Shown one piece after another: positions 1-6,717 of a stretch of DNA of 21,942 bases; within the stretch, counting starts at the first letter, position 1, and each line of letters opens with the position of its first letter. This DNA is from Cloacibacterium caeni_C (GTDB lineage: Bacteria; Bacteroidota; Bacteroidia; Flavobacteriales; Weeksellaceae), in contig DITA01000024.1 of assembly GCA_002422665.1 (NCBI GenBank), positions 1 through 21,942 on the forward strand, written 5' to 3'. The position numbers and the translations under genes are program-made. The notes under the pieces were generated by a model. That model was not told the origin of the DNA. It was given only the letters and a program-made list of their open reading frames with translations, and ran no database searches.

Positions 1-662
1 ATATGTTAGTGGCGGCTAGAGATGCAGGAGTAAAAAGATTTATCTATGCAGCGAGTTCTTCTACCTACGGAGATTCTGAAAGTTTACCAAAAGTAGAAGA
101 TAAAATAGGAAAGCCACTTTCACCGTATGCCATTACGAAATATGTAAATGAGCTATATGCAGAAATTTTTAGCAAAACATACGGCATTGAAACCATCGGT
201 TTGAGGTACTTTAATGTATTTGGAAGAAGACAAGATCCTAATGGTGCCTATGCTGCGGTTATTCCATTATTTGTAAAACAATTAATGAAAAAAGAATCTC
301 CAGTAATCAATGGAGCGGGAGATTATTCTAGAGACTTCACGTATGTAGATAATGTGGTACAGATGAACGAACGAGCTATGTTAACCACCAATCCTAAAGC
401 GGTAAATACAGTGTATAATACAGCAGTAGGAGATAGAACTACTTTGAATGATTTAGTGAAATATTTAAAAGAATACTTAAGTAAATATGATGCTGAAATC
501 GCTGAGGTAGAGGTTGTTCATGGTCCAAATAGACAAGGAGATATTCCACATTCTTTGGCTTCGGTAGAAAAAGCGAAAGAGTTATTAGGGTATCAACCGA
601 CGCATACTATTGGGGAAGGTTTAAAAGAGGCAGTAGATTGGTACTGGGAAAATTTAAAATAA
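1..662 (+). CDS. UDP-GlcNAc 4-epimerase-like SDR (WbpP/TviC type), 5' truncated
   Basis: This is an extended short-chain dehydrogenase/epimerase whose N-terminal NAD-binding glycine motif lies before the window; about 219 residues are visible of a family length near 320-340. Counting from the first visible Met, an ASSSTYGD segment carries the Ser/Thr of the active site and YAITK gives the catalytic YxxxK pair. The following VNELYAE, GLRYFNVFG and RDFTYVDNV segments are characteristic of the WbpP/TviC group, which interconverts UDP-GlcNAc and UDP-GalNAc (or the uronic acid forms). The UDP-HexNAcA dehydrogenase at 1858 is the usual TviB/WbpA partner, so the pair could supply UDP-GalNAcA. A terminator follows directly, so this gene probably ends an upstream transcription unit. 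The family call is firm; the exact sugar is inferred. The Met at position 3 is internal and not the start. Confidence 0.85.
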   Translation, partial: MLVAARDAGVKRFIYAASSSTYGDSESLPKVEDKIGKPLSPYAITKYVNELYAEIFSKTYGIETIGLRYFNVFGRRQDPNGAYAAVIPLFVKQLMKKESPVINGAGDYSRDFTYVDNVVQMNERAMLTTNPKAVNTVYNTAVGDRTTLNDLVKYLKEYLSKYDAEIAEVEVVHGPNRQGDIPHSLASVEKAKELLGYQPTHTIGEGLKEAVDWYWENLK

Positions 663-687
663 AAATGGGCTTTATGGCCCTTTTTTT
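661..687 (+). terminator. Rho-independent terminator after the epimerase gene
   Basis: Beginning at the TAA stop, an A-run leads into GGGC, a short TTTATG loop, GCCC and then a run of seven T. The A-run can pair with the T-run, extending the stem. This is a compact intrinsic terminator that separates the epimerase gene from the repeat region and the regulator downstream. Confidence 0.8.
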
Positions 688-724
688 ATGAAGATATCTC
701 AACTCTCTGCTCTCACATCTCGCG

Positions 725-798
725 TCAACAACTCCACAACTAAAGAATACTGAAATTTTTCTTTCCCCTCCCTTCCTTCGACTCCGCTCAGGATGACA
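725..798. repeat. 74-bp direct repeat, copy 1 (REP-like intergenic element)
   Basis: Bases 725-798 are identical to 901-974. The element begins TCAACAACTCCACAAC and ends with the widespread Bacteroidetes intergenic motif CTTCGACTCCGCTCAGGATG (reverse complement reads CATCCTGAGCGGAGTCGAAG). Similarity continues past the exact match as an imperfect A/T-rich tail ending TTTCTAAC. Confidence 0.9.
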
Positions 799-821
799 GG
801 GTGAAAAAATTTCTAACAAAG

Positions 822-867
822 AAATAAAATAGGCTCCCTTCAGGGTTGGGGAATACCTATTTTATTT
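822..867. terminator. Hairpin with 12-bp perfect stem between the two repeat copies
   Basis: AAATAAAATAGG at 822-833 is the exact reverse complement of CCTATTTTATTT at 856-867. The 22-nt interior contains a small CCC-TTCA-GGG helix. The A/T-rich outer stem gives a T-run on either strand, so it could act as a bidirectional terminator; it could equally be just a palindromic repeat unit. The structure is seen in the sequence; the function is inferred. Confidence 0.6.
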
Positions 868-900
868 TTAATGACTCTAATCGCTATCTCGCAACTCGCA

Positions 901-974
901 TCAACAACTCCACAACTAAAGAATACTGAAATTTTTCTTTCCCCTCCCTTCCTTCGACTCCGCTCAGGATGACA
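901..974. repeat. 74-bp direct repeat, copy 2 (REP-like intergenic element)
   Basis: Exact copy of 725-798, offset by 176 bp. The preceding bases (ATCTCGCAACTCGCA against CATCTCGCG in copy 1) and the following bases (an imperfect GAAATATTTCTAAC tail) are similar too, so the duplicated unit was probably longer than the part that is still identical. Confidence 0.9.
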
Positions 975-1038
975 AGGGGGGAAATATTTCTAACTCATCA
1001 TCAACTTTATGACTTCACAAATTCACAAATTCACGATT

Positions 1039-1062
1039 CACATCCTCACATCCTCACATCCT
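1039..1062. repeat. Tandem 8-bp repeat, CACATCCT x3
   Basis: Three perfect head-to-tail copies of CACATCCT run directly into the 7-bp array at 1063. Degenerate CACAAATT units precede it, so the whole 1013-1119 tract looks like a slippage-prone C/T-rich strand. Confidence 0.85.
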
Positions 1063-1097
1063 CGAATCTCGAATCTCGAATCTCGAATCTCGAATCT
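1063..1097. repeat. Tandem 7-bp repeat, CGAATCT x5
   Basis: Five perfect copies of CGAATCT are followed by variants CACATCT and CACATCA. The array ends about 37 bp upstream of the -33 element of the regulator promoter. Copy number could change by replication slippage, but it is intergenic, so any effect would be on transcription and not on reading frame. Confidence 0.9.
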
Positions 1098-1133
1098 CAC
1101 ATCTCACATCATCACATCTTTTCTTCAAAATTT

Positions 1134-1164
1134 TTTGTTGTTTAAAAACATTTGAGTACTTTTG
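1134..1164 (+). promoter_or_regulatory. Bacteroidetes-type promoter for the regulator gene
   Basis: TTTG at 1134-1137, a 19-bp spacer, then TACTTTTG at 1157-1164. This matches the Bacteroidetes primary sigma factor consensus (TTTG / TAnnTTTG). Transcription would start near 1170, giving a leader of only about ten bases before the ATG at 1181. It is the best promoter match I found in the window and could drive the regulator and the genes behind it. Confidence 0.75.
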
Positions 1165-1180
1165 TTGTTCATTCGATAAT

Positions 1181-1687
1181 ATGTTAGACAGTATTATAAC
1201 ATCAAAAACACGATTGCGACTATTGGTAAAGTTCTTTATCAATGCTGCTAATACAGGCTACCTGAGAGGTCTTGCTCAGGAGATGAATGAGAATACAAAC
1301 GCGATCAGAAAAGAATTAAACAATCTGAGTGAAGCAGGCTTTATTATCAGAGAAGATACAGATAAAAAGGTGATGTATCATGCCAATACAGACCATCCTT
1401 TGTTTACTACTTTACAGCAATTAATCCAAAAATACGTCGGTGTAGATTTTATTATTAGTCAAATTCTCGAAAGAATGGGAGATGTTTCTCGTATTTTTTT
1501 AGTGGGAGATTATGCTAAAGGAATAGATTCGGGAGTAATCGAGGTGATTATAGAAGGCCCTGCCTTGAACCAAAACTATATTGAAAATATAATACAAAGG
1601 ATTAAAAAAGAAATAAAAAAAGAAGTCATCGTTTATAGTACTACAGAATATGTAGGAGATGGACTGTTGGTTTTTGAAAATAAATAA
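1181..1687 (+). CDS. Winged-helix DNA-binding protein with degenerate nucleotidyltransferase-like C-terminal domain
   Basis: A 168-residue protein. Residues about 1-70 form a winged helix-turn-helix: an LxxLVKFFI helix, LAQEMNENTNAIRKELNNL as the recognition region and GFIIREDTDKKVMYHANTDHP as the wing. Residues about 103-165 resemble a minimal nucleotidyltransferase (MNT-like) fold: FLVGDYAKGIDSGVIEVIIEG aligns with the GSYARG...SDIDLLV pattern. The catalytic Ser is Asp (GDYAKG, 109-114) and the DxD acidic pair is missing (VIEVI), so it should not be an active transferase. It has its own promoter and is the first gene before the glycan operon, which suggests a locus regulator. The DNA-binding part is fairly clear; the tail assignment is inference from motif spacing. 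Confidence 0.75.
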   Translation: MLDSIITSKTRLRLLVKFFINAANTGYLRGLAQEMNENTNAIRKELNNLSEAGFIIREDTDKKVMYHANTDHPLFTTLQQLIQKYVGVDFIISQILERMGDVSRIFLVGDYAKGIDSGVIEVIIEGPALNQNYIENIIQRIKKEIKKEVIVYSTTEYVGDGLLVFENK

Positions 1688-1857
1688 GAGGAGACTGGTT
1701 TTTTCCAATGTTCTGAAAAATAGCTGTTGAAAATTACTCATACCGAGGTGAACTCATTTTAAATGGGACTCACAGGGCGAAGCCATAAAAAAGGAGTAAA
1801 GAAAATCCTCTTAAAACATTCTAAATTCAAACAAGATTAACAACAAATAAAATACAA
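1688..1857 (+). ncRNA. Candidate structured 5' leader of the glycan operon
   Basis: This 170-bp gap lacks a reading frame and a clear promoter. It contains a hairpin (CTCAT 1753-1757 with ATGGG 1763-1767, one G-T pair), a small GGC-GAA-GCC hairpin at 1776-1784, and an outer pairing of GAGGA (1688-1692) with TCCTC (1806-1810) that would close the whole element. It is also less AT-rich around 1741-1785 than ordinary spacers here. An attenuator or antitermination leader between the regulator and the operon is plausible, but I cannot match it to a named RNA family. Confidence 0.35.
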
Positions 1858-3141
1858 ATGAACAAGATTGCCATCATCGGACTAGGCTATGTTGGGCTTC
1901 CTTTAGCAAGATTATTTGCAACCAAATTTCCAGTAGTAGGTTTTGATATTAACCAAAAGCGAATAGAAGAATTAAATGAAGGTAGAGATGTAACCCTAGA
2001 AGTAGAAGATGCTCTATTAAAACAAGTATTAGTAGATTCTAATCCTTTCAAAGGTCACACAAGCGGTTTATTTTGTACGGCTCATCTGGAAGAAATTAGA
2101 GAAGCCAATTATTATATCGTAACGGTGCCTACTCCTGTAGATAAACACAATAAACCAGATTTAACCCCTTTGTACAAAGCCTCAGAAACAGTAGGAAAAG
2201 TCCTGAAAAAAGGAGATGTGGTAATTTATGAATCTACAGTATATCCTGGAGCGACTGAGGAAGAATGTATTCCTGTTTTGGAAAAAGTATCGGGATTGAA
2301 ATTTAATGTAGATTTTTTTGCAGGTTATTCTCCAGAGCGCATTAATCCAGGTGATAAAGAGCATACAGTAGAAAAAATCCTTAAAGTGACCTCTGGTTCT
2401 ACTCCAGAAATAGGCGTAAAAGTAAATGAATTATATAAAACAGTAATTACAGCAGGCACGCATTTGGCGCCAACTATTAAGGTAGCGGAAGCAGCGAAAG
2501 TGATTGAAAACTCACAACGAGATATTAACATTGCTTTTGTAAATGAGTTGGCTAAAATTTTTAATATTTTAGATATAGACACTCACGCTGTTTTGGAAGC
2601 GGCGGGGACAAAATGGAACTTTTTACCTTTTAGACCAGGTTTGGTTGGCGGACATTGTATTGGGGTAGATCCTTATTACTTAGCCCAAAAAGCACAAGAG
2701 CATGGTTACCATCCAGAAATTATTTTGGCAGGAAGAAGACTGAATGATTCTATGGGAGAATATGTAGCTGCTCAAGTAGTAAAACTAATGATTAAAAAAG
2801 GGATTACCGTAAAAGGAGCTCAATTATTATTATTGGGAATTACTTTCAAAGAAAATTGTCCAGATGTAAGAAATACCAAAATAGTAGATGTGGTAAAAGC
2901 ATTAGAAGATTACGGCATTCAAGTAACTATTTTTGATCCATGGGCAAATCCTGCAGAAGTAAAACACGAATATAACCTTCCTTGTCATCCGGAGCTCATT
3001 GAAGGTACTAAATATGATGCTATTGTCCTAGGAGTGGCACACAAAGAATTCTTAAACTTAGATTTAGAATTGCTAAAAAGAGAAAATGCAGTGGTGTATG
3101 ATGTGAAAGGGATTTTACAGGGCAGTGATGCTAAACTTTAG
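1858..3141 (+). CDS. UDP-N-acetyl-hexosamine 6-dehydrogenase (TviB/WbpA family)
   Basis: A 427-residue, full-length nucleotide-sugar dehydrogenase that would oxidise UDP-GlcNAc or UDP-GalNAc to the uronic acid with two NAD+. The N-terminal Rossmann motif is GLGYVGLPLA (8-17). YSPERINPGD (157-166) is the segment typical of the HexNAc-specific branch, not the UDP-glucose branch. The catalytic Cys267 sits in GGHCIGVDPYYL (264-275). The C-terminal UDP-binding domain contains TFKENCPDVRNTK and VAHKEF. It is the first gene after the candidate leader, and the upstream epimerase is its common partner. An odd CHPELIEG segment near residues 376-383 matches a repeat-derived sequence (see 2982-3005). Substrate choice between GlcNAc and GalNAc cannot be read from the sequence. 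Confidence 0.92.
   Translation: MNKIAIIGLGYVGLPLARLFATKFPVVGFDINQKRIEELNEGRDVTLEVEDALLKQVLVDSNPFKGHTSGLFCTAHLEEIREANYYIVTVPTPVDKHNKPDLTPLYKASETVGKVLKKGDVVIYESTVYPGATEEECIPVLEKVSGLKFNVDFFAGYSPERINPGDKEHTVEKILKVTSGSTPEIGVKVNELYKTVITAGTHLAPTIKVAEAAKVIENSQRDINIAFVNELAKIFNILDIDTHAVLEAAGTKWNFLPFRPGLVGGHCIGVDPYYLAQKAQEHGYHPEIILAGRRLNDSMGEYVAAQVVKLMIKKGITVKGAQLLLLGITFKENCPDVRNTKIVDVVKALEDYGIQVTIFDPWANPAEVKHEYNLPCHPELIEGTKYDAIVLGVAHKEFLNLDLELLKRENAVVYDVKGILQGSDAKL
2982..3005. repeat. REP-like sequence inside the dehydrogenase gene
   Basis: TTGTCATCCGGAGCTCATTG and the following AAGG differ at about four positions from the common Bacteroidetes intergenic repeat core TTGTCATCCTGAGCTTGTCG + AAGG, a relative of the repeats at 725 and 901. 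Here it is read in frame as CHPELIEG in a loop of the C-terminal domain. It may be a fossil in-frame insertion or a coincidence. Confidence 0.4.
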
Positions 3142-3209
3142 CATAAAAATCAGAAGTTAAATAAAAGTAAATGCTTTTTGATGAAAAAAGTATCATATAA
3201 AAAAACATA

Positions 3210-5003
3210 ATGTTGAAAACAATTATAAAAAAGGTATTACCCAATTTTCTTTTCTTTTACCAAACACTCAAGTATAGACTTTTCATTTTAATATTAGTGA
3301 GTGTTTTAGTAGGATTATTAGATGGTTTAGGTTTAGCGATGTTTTTGCCCTTAATAGAACTTTTTGCAGACCCTAAAGCAGTTGTATCAACGGAAGGTCA
3401 TGGTAATTTTTCTTATTTACTGAGAATTTTTGACCAGATGGGGATTTCCTTAAACTTGGTAAGAGTTTTACTGTTAATGTTCATCTTCTTTGTTTTAAAA
3501 GGATTTGCTATGTTTTTAGTAAGATATCTAAGAGTGGTTTACCAGCAATATTTCACGGCGAAGACAAGACTCCAATGTATAGATGCATTATCTGATTTTA
3601 GTTATGAAGGATATGTAAAATCAGACGCTGGAGTCATACAGAATGCGTTAACAGGAGAAGTAGAAAGATTGATGCAATCATTTGTAAACTATACAGATAT
3701 GATTCAGCAGTTCATGATGCTAGGAACGTACGTGGTTTTAGCGGTATTGTCCAGTCCTGAATTTGCTTTATTAATTGTGGTTGGAGCAATGCTTTCTAAT
3801 TTTATATTCACAAGCCTTTACAGAAAAACTAAAATTTTATCTAAAGAGCTCGTAAAAGGGAATAATGCTTTTCAAGGGTACATCATTCAAGCAGTGGTGT
3901 TTTTTAAATACCTCAAAGCAACAGCTACAATGCCTTTGTACCATCAGTTTCTAAAAAATAAAGTCGAAGAAATTGAAAGAACCAATAAGAAAATGGGAGT
4001 TTTGAGCAGCATAATGCTTGGGGCAAAAGAACCCATTACTATTGGGATTGTTTTAGTGGTAATTTATATCCAAGTGATGGTTTTGAAAGGCAATTTTTCA
4101 TCCATTGTCTTAAGTTTATTATTTTTTTACAGAGGATTGACTGCGATGAATACTTTTCAAAATTCGTATAATCAATTCTTGGGCAAAATGGGCTCTATTG
4201 AGAACAGCGTAACTTTTGTACAAAATCTTAGAAAAGGCGCCACTAAAACTGGAACTAAAAAATTAGAACCTATTAGAACTGGAATAGAGCTGAAGAATGT
4301 CTCTTTTGGGTATAATGAAGTTTCTATTTTGCATAATATTTCTTTGACAATTAAAAAAAATGAATCCGTAGCATTTGTAGGGGAAAGTGGTTCTGGAAAA
4401 ACCACGCTATTGAATGTAATTAGTGGTTTATTGGCTCCTACGCATGGTAATTTATTTATAGATAGAACAGATGCCAAGACAATTAATATAGCTACCTATC
4501 AGCAGAGAATAGGATATATTACCCAAGAACCAGTTATTTTTGATGATTCCATATACAACAATGTAACTTTATGGAGTCCAAAAACGGAACAAAATATTAG
4601 AAAATTCCAAACCGCAATTGAACATGCGAATTTATCGCAGTTAATTGAAAAGTGTCCAGAAAAAGAAAACATGCAGGTCGGAAGTAATGGAGTAAGTCTC
4701 AGTGGTGGACAAAAACAAAGAATTACCATTGCCAGAGAGTTATTTAAAGAGGTAGATTTATTATTTTTAGATGAAGCGACTTCAGCATTGGATTCAGAAA
4801 CAGAAAATATTATCCAGCAGAATATAGAACAGTTAAAAGGGAAATACACCATGATTACCATTGCCCACCGTTTGGCAACCATAAAAAATGTAGACCGTAT
4901 TTTTGTTCTAGACAAAGGAAATATAGTAGATGCGGGTACGTATGAAGAACTCTTAGCACGGTCAGAAAACTTTAAAAGAATGGTAAGCTACCAAAAAGTA
5001 TAA
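3210..5003 (+). CDS. ABC-type lipid-linked oligosaccharide flippase (PglK/MsbA-like half transporter)
   Basis: A 597-residue exporter with membrane and ATPase parts fused. Residues about 20-335 hold the transmembrane domain, with hydrophobic segments near 22-50, 84-105, 165-205 and 275-310. The ATPase follows from about 358: Walker A GESGSGKTT (391-399), Q-loop TQEP (438-441), signature LSGGQ (497-501), Walker B LLFLDEATSALD (517-528) and the switch His in IAHRL (551-555). All catalytic motifs are intact, so a homodimer should be active. MsbA/PglK relatives in glycan loci flip undecaprenyl-linked oligosaccharides across the inner membrane, and no Wzx-type flippase is seen in this window, so this is the likely flippase. 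A peptide or lipid exporter cannot be excluded from sequence alone. Confidence 0.85.
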   Translation: MLKTIIKKVLPNFLFFYQTLKYRLFILILVSVLVGLLDGLGLAMFLPLIELFADPKAVVSTEGHGNFSYLLRIFDQMGISLNLVRVLLLMFIFFVLKGFAMFLVRYLRVVYQQYFTAKTRLQCIDALSDFSYEGYVKSDAGVIQNALTGEVERLMQSFVNYTDMIQQFMMLGTYVVLAVLSSPEFALLIVVGAMLSNFIFTSLYRKTKILSKELVKGNNAFQGYIIQAVVFFKYLKATATMPLYHQFLKNKVEEIERTNKKMGVLSSIMLGAKEPITIGIVLVVIYIQVMVLKGNFSSIVLSLLFFYRGLTAMNTFQNSYNQFLGKMGSIENSVTFVQNLRKGATKTGTKKLEPIRTGIELKNVSFGYNEVSILHNISLTIKKNESVAFVGESGSGKTTLLNVISGLLAPTHGNLFIDRTDAKTINIATYQQRIGYITQEPVIFDDSIYNNVTLWSPKTEQNIRKFQTAIEHANLSQLIEKCPEKENMQVGSNGVSLSGGQKQRITIARELFKEVDLLFLDEATSALDSETENIIQQNIEQLKGKYTMITIAHRLATIKNVDRIFVLDKGNIVDAGTYEELLARSENFKRMVSYQKV

Positions 5004-5034
5004 CACTTTATCAACCACACAATTTTCTTAAAAA

Positions 5035-6222
5035 ATGAATGTATTAAATTTAATTGGGAGAGTAAAACCATTACTCACAAACGACATTGCCACTTTTGAT
5101 AATGAGTTAAAAAATTTAGTTCAAAATAATAGATTTCTAGTGATTGGAGGTGCTGGTTCTATAGGACAAGCAGTTACGAAAGAAATATTTAAGCGCAATC
5201 CGAAAAAACTGCATGTGGTAGATATCAGTGAAAATAATTTGGTTGAGTTGGTGCGTGATATCAGAAGTTCTCTAGGTTATATTGATGGTGATTTTAGAAC
5301 CTTTGCTTTAGATATTGCTTCACCTATTTATGATGCCTTCATCAAAGCTGATGGTGCTTATGATTATGTATTGAATTTATCGGCTTTGAAGCACGTTCGA
5401 AGTGAAAAAGATCCATTTACATTAATGAGAATGATTGAAGTAAATATCTTGAACACTTTAAAAACCATTCAACAAGCTAAAGATAAAGGCGTAAAAAAAT
5501 ATTTTTGTGTTTCAACAGATAAAGCGGCAAATCCTGTCAACATGATGGGAGCTTCTAAGCGAATCATGGAATTGTTTTTAATGAGAGAAAGTAAAACCAT
5601 GCCAATTTCAACCGCTCGTTTTGCCAATGTTGCTTTTTCTGATGGTTCCTTATTGCATGGATTCAATCAAAGAATTCAAAAAAGACAGCCCATAGTGGCA
5701 CCCAATGATATTAAAAGATATTTTGTAACCCCTCAAGAGTCTGGGGAATTATGCTTAATGTCTTGTTTGTTGGGGGAAAATAAAGATATCTTTTTTCCAA
5801 AATTAAGTGAAGAATTACACCTCATTACCTTTGCGGAAATTGCAGTAAAATATTTGAAAGAGTTAGGTTTCGAAGCACATGAATGCAGTAGTGAAGAAGA
5901 AGCAAGAACATTAATTAAAACCCTTCCACAAGAAGGGAAATGGCCTTGTTATTTTACAAATAGTGATACAACGGGGGAGAAAGACTTTGAAGAGTTTTTC
6001 ATGGATGGAGAGGTATTGGATATGTCTCGTTTCCAAAACTTAGGAATTGTAAAAAGCAGTCTTTCTTATGAAGATGAGAATTTAGATCATTTTTTACAGA
6101 AGATAAGTCAAATGATGGCGGAACAAAAATGGGAAAAATCAGAAATAGTAGATTTATTTCATCAAATGATTCCAGATTTTAATCATAAAGAAACAGGTAA
6201 ATATTTAGATGCTAAAATGTAA
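5035..6222 (+). CDS. legB: Nucleotide-sugar 4,6-dehydratase of the CapD/PseB superfamily, LegB role
   Basis: A 395-residue SDR enzyme. The NAD-binding motif is GGAGSIG (38-44), with Asp65 in VVDISE contacting the ribose. The active site has STDKAANP (160-167) and MGASK (171-175), giving a Met-x3-Lys pair where classical SDRs have Tyr-x3-Lys; this is the usual state in the PF02719 4,6-dehydratases. It is longer than PseB (about 330) because of a C-terminal extension from about residue 270. It is the first sugar-modifying step of the legionaminic acid genes that follow (legC, legI, legG, ptmE, legF), so it should make the 4-keto-6-deoxy intermediate from GDP- or UDP-GlcNAc. The guanylyltransferase downstream favours the GDP form. 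Family firm, nucleotide and role inferred. Confidence 0.8.
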   Translation: MNVLNLIGRVKPLLTNDIATFDNELKNLVQNNRFLVIGGAGSIGQAVTKEIFKRNPKKLHVVDISENNLVELVRDIRSSLGYIDGDFRTFALDIASPIYDAFIKADGAYDYVLNLSALKHVRSEKDPFTLMRMIEVNILNTLKTIQQAKDKGVKKYFCVSTDKAANPVNMMGASKRIMELFLMRESKTMPISTARFANVAFSDGSLLHGFNQRIQKRQPIVAPNDIKRYFVTPQESGELCLMSCLLGENKDIFFPKLSEELHLITFAEIAVKYLKELGFEAHECSSEEEARTLIKTLPQEGKWPCYFTNSDTTGEKDFEEFFMDGEVLDMSRFQNLGIVKSSLSYEDENLDHFLQKISQMMAEQKWEKSEIVDLFHQMIPDFNHKETGKYLDAKM

Positions 6223-6279
6223 TGGATTGTGGATGCGTCGATTTGTTTAGTCGTCTTAAAGCCTTAATAGATATTTAGA

Positions 6280-6639
6280 ATGAGAATATATGGTTTTGAA
6301 AAACTTGAAGTATGGCACGATGCTAAAAATCTAGCTGTTTTAGTTTATCAAATGACTGATTCATTGCCCAATACAGAAAAATTTGGTCTAGTCAATCAAA
6401 TTAGACGAGCCATTATTTCTGTTTCATCTAATATTGCTGAGGGATCTTCAAGAAGTACAAAAAAAGATCAGGCTCATTTTTACACAATGGCTTACAGCAG
6501 TATGATAGAAGTTTTAAGTCAACTCCTTATTTCTTATGAATTGGGGTATGTAAGTAAACCTAAATTAGTTGAAGTGAGACAAGAGATTGAAAAAGTGACT
6601 AATAAATTAAATGCACTGAGAAATTCTTTAAATTTATAA
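6280..6639 (+). CDS. S23/IVP-family four-helix-bundle protein
   Basis: A 119-residue member of the family first known as the ORF inside 23S rRNA intervening sequences. It shows the characteristic order of motifs: FEKLEVWHDAKNLAV at the N-terminus, EKFGLVNQIRRAIISVSSNIAEGSSR in the middle, then FYTMAYSSMIEVLSQLLISYELGY. The fold is a four-helix bundle that forms a pentamer in known structures; the cellular role is not established. In Bacteroidetes such genes often stand alone within polysaccharide loci. This one splits legB from legC and is bordered by gaps of 57 and 78 bp, while most neighbouring leg genes touch or overlap, so it looks like an insertion into the pathway. Confidence 0.85.
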   Translation: MRIYGFEKLEVWHDAKNLAVLVYQMTDSLPNTEKFGLVNQIRRAIISVSSNIAEGSSRSTKKDQAHFYTMAYSSMIEVLSQLLISYELGYVSKPKLVEVRQEIEKVTNKLNALRNSLNL

Positions 6640-6717
6640 TTAACCATTTTGCCGATAGGTATGTTGTAGATTCGAATTAACGACTCAACATCTCGACAAA
6701 TAAACAAAAAAAATAAA

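Larger units (their letters stand above)
688..1133. other. Repeat-rich intergenic region without a supported gene
   Basis: I see no credible coding sequence between the terminator and the promoter at 1134. The interval holds two copies of a 74-bp direct repeat, a 12-bp-stem hairpin between them, and a C/T-rich strand of short tandem repeats. Short reverse-strand reading frames here translate to CHPERSRR and RFEIRDSR, which are typical artefacts of flavobacterial intergenic repeats and not proteins. Confidence 0.8.

Noticed and set aside
607..819. Reverse-strand frame with CHPERSRRKGG
   Set aside because: It is the reverse translation of a terminator and of the repeat core at 725-798; this is a known kind of artefact of intergenic repeats.
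1039..1119. Short repeats as a possible CRISPR array
   Set aside because: The units are 7-8 bp, directly abutting, without spacers, and no cas genes are present.
1054..1242. Reverse-strand frame with RFEIRDSRFEIRDSR
   Set aside because: It is produced by the CGAATCT tandem repeats and runs over the promoter and start of the regulator gene.
1688..1857. Leader as a known riboswitch such as the c-di-GMP class
   Set aside because: CACAGGGCGAAGCC recalls part of that motif, but the rest of the conserved core and second helix are not present.
2325..2582. Reverse-strand frames within the dehydrogenase, ABC, dehydratase and other genes
   Set aside because: They lie opposite strongly conserved coding sequence, have no family features and no upstream signals.
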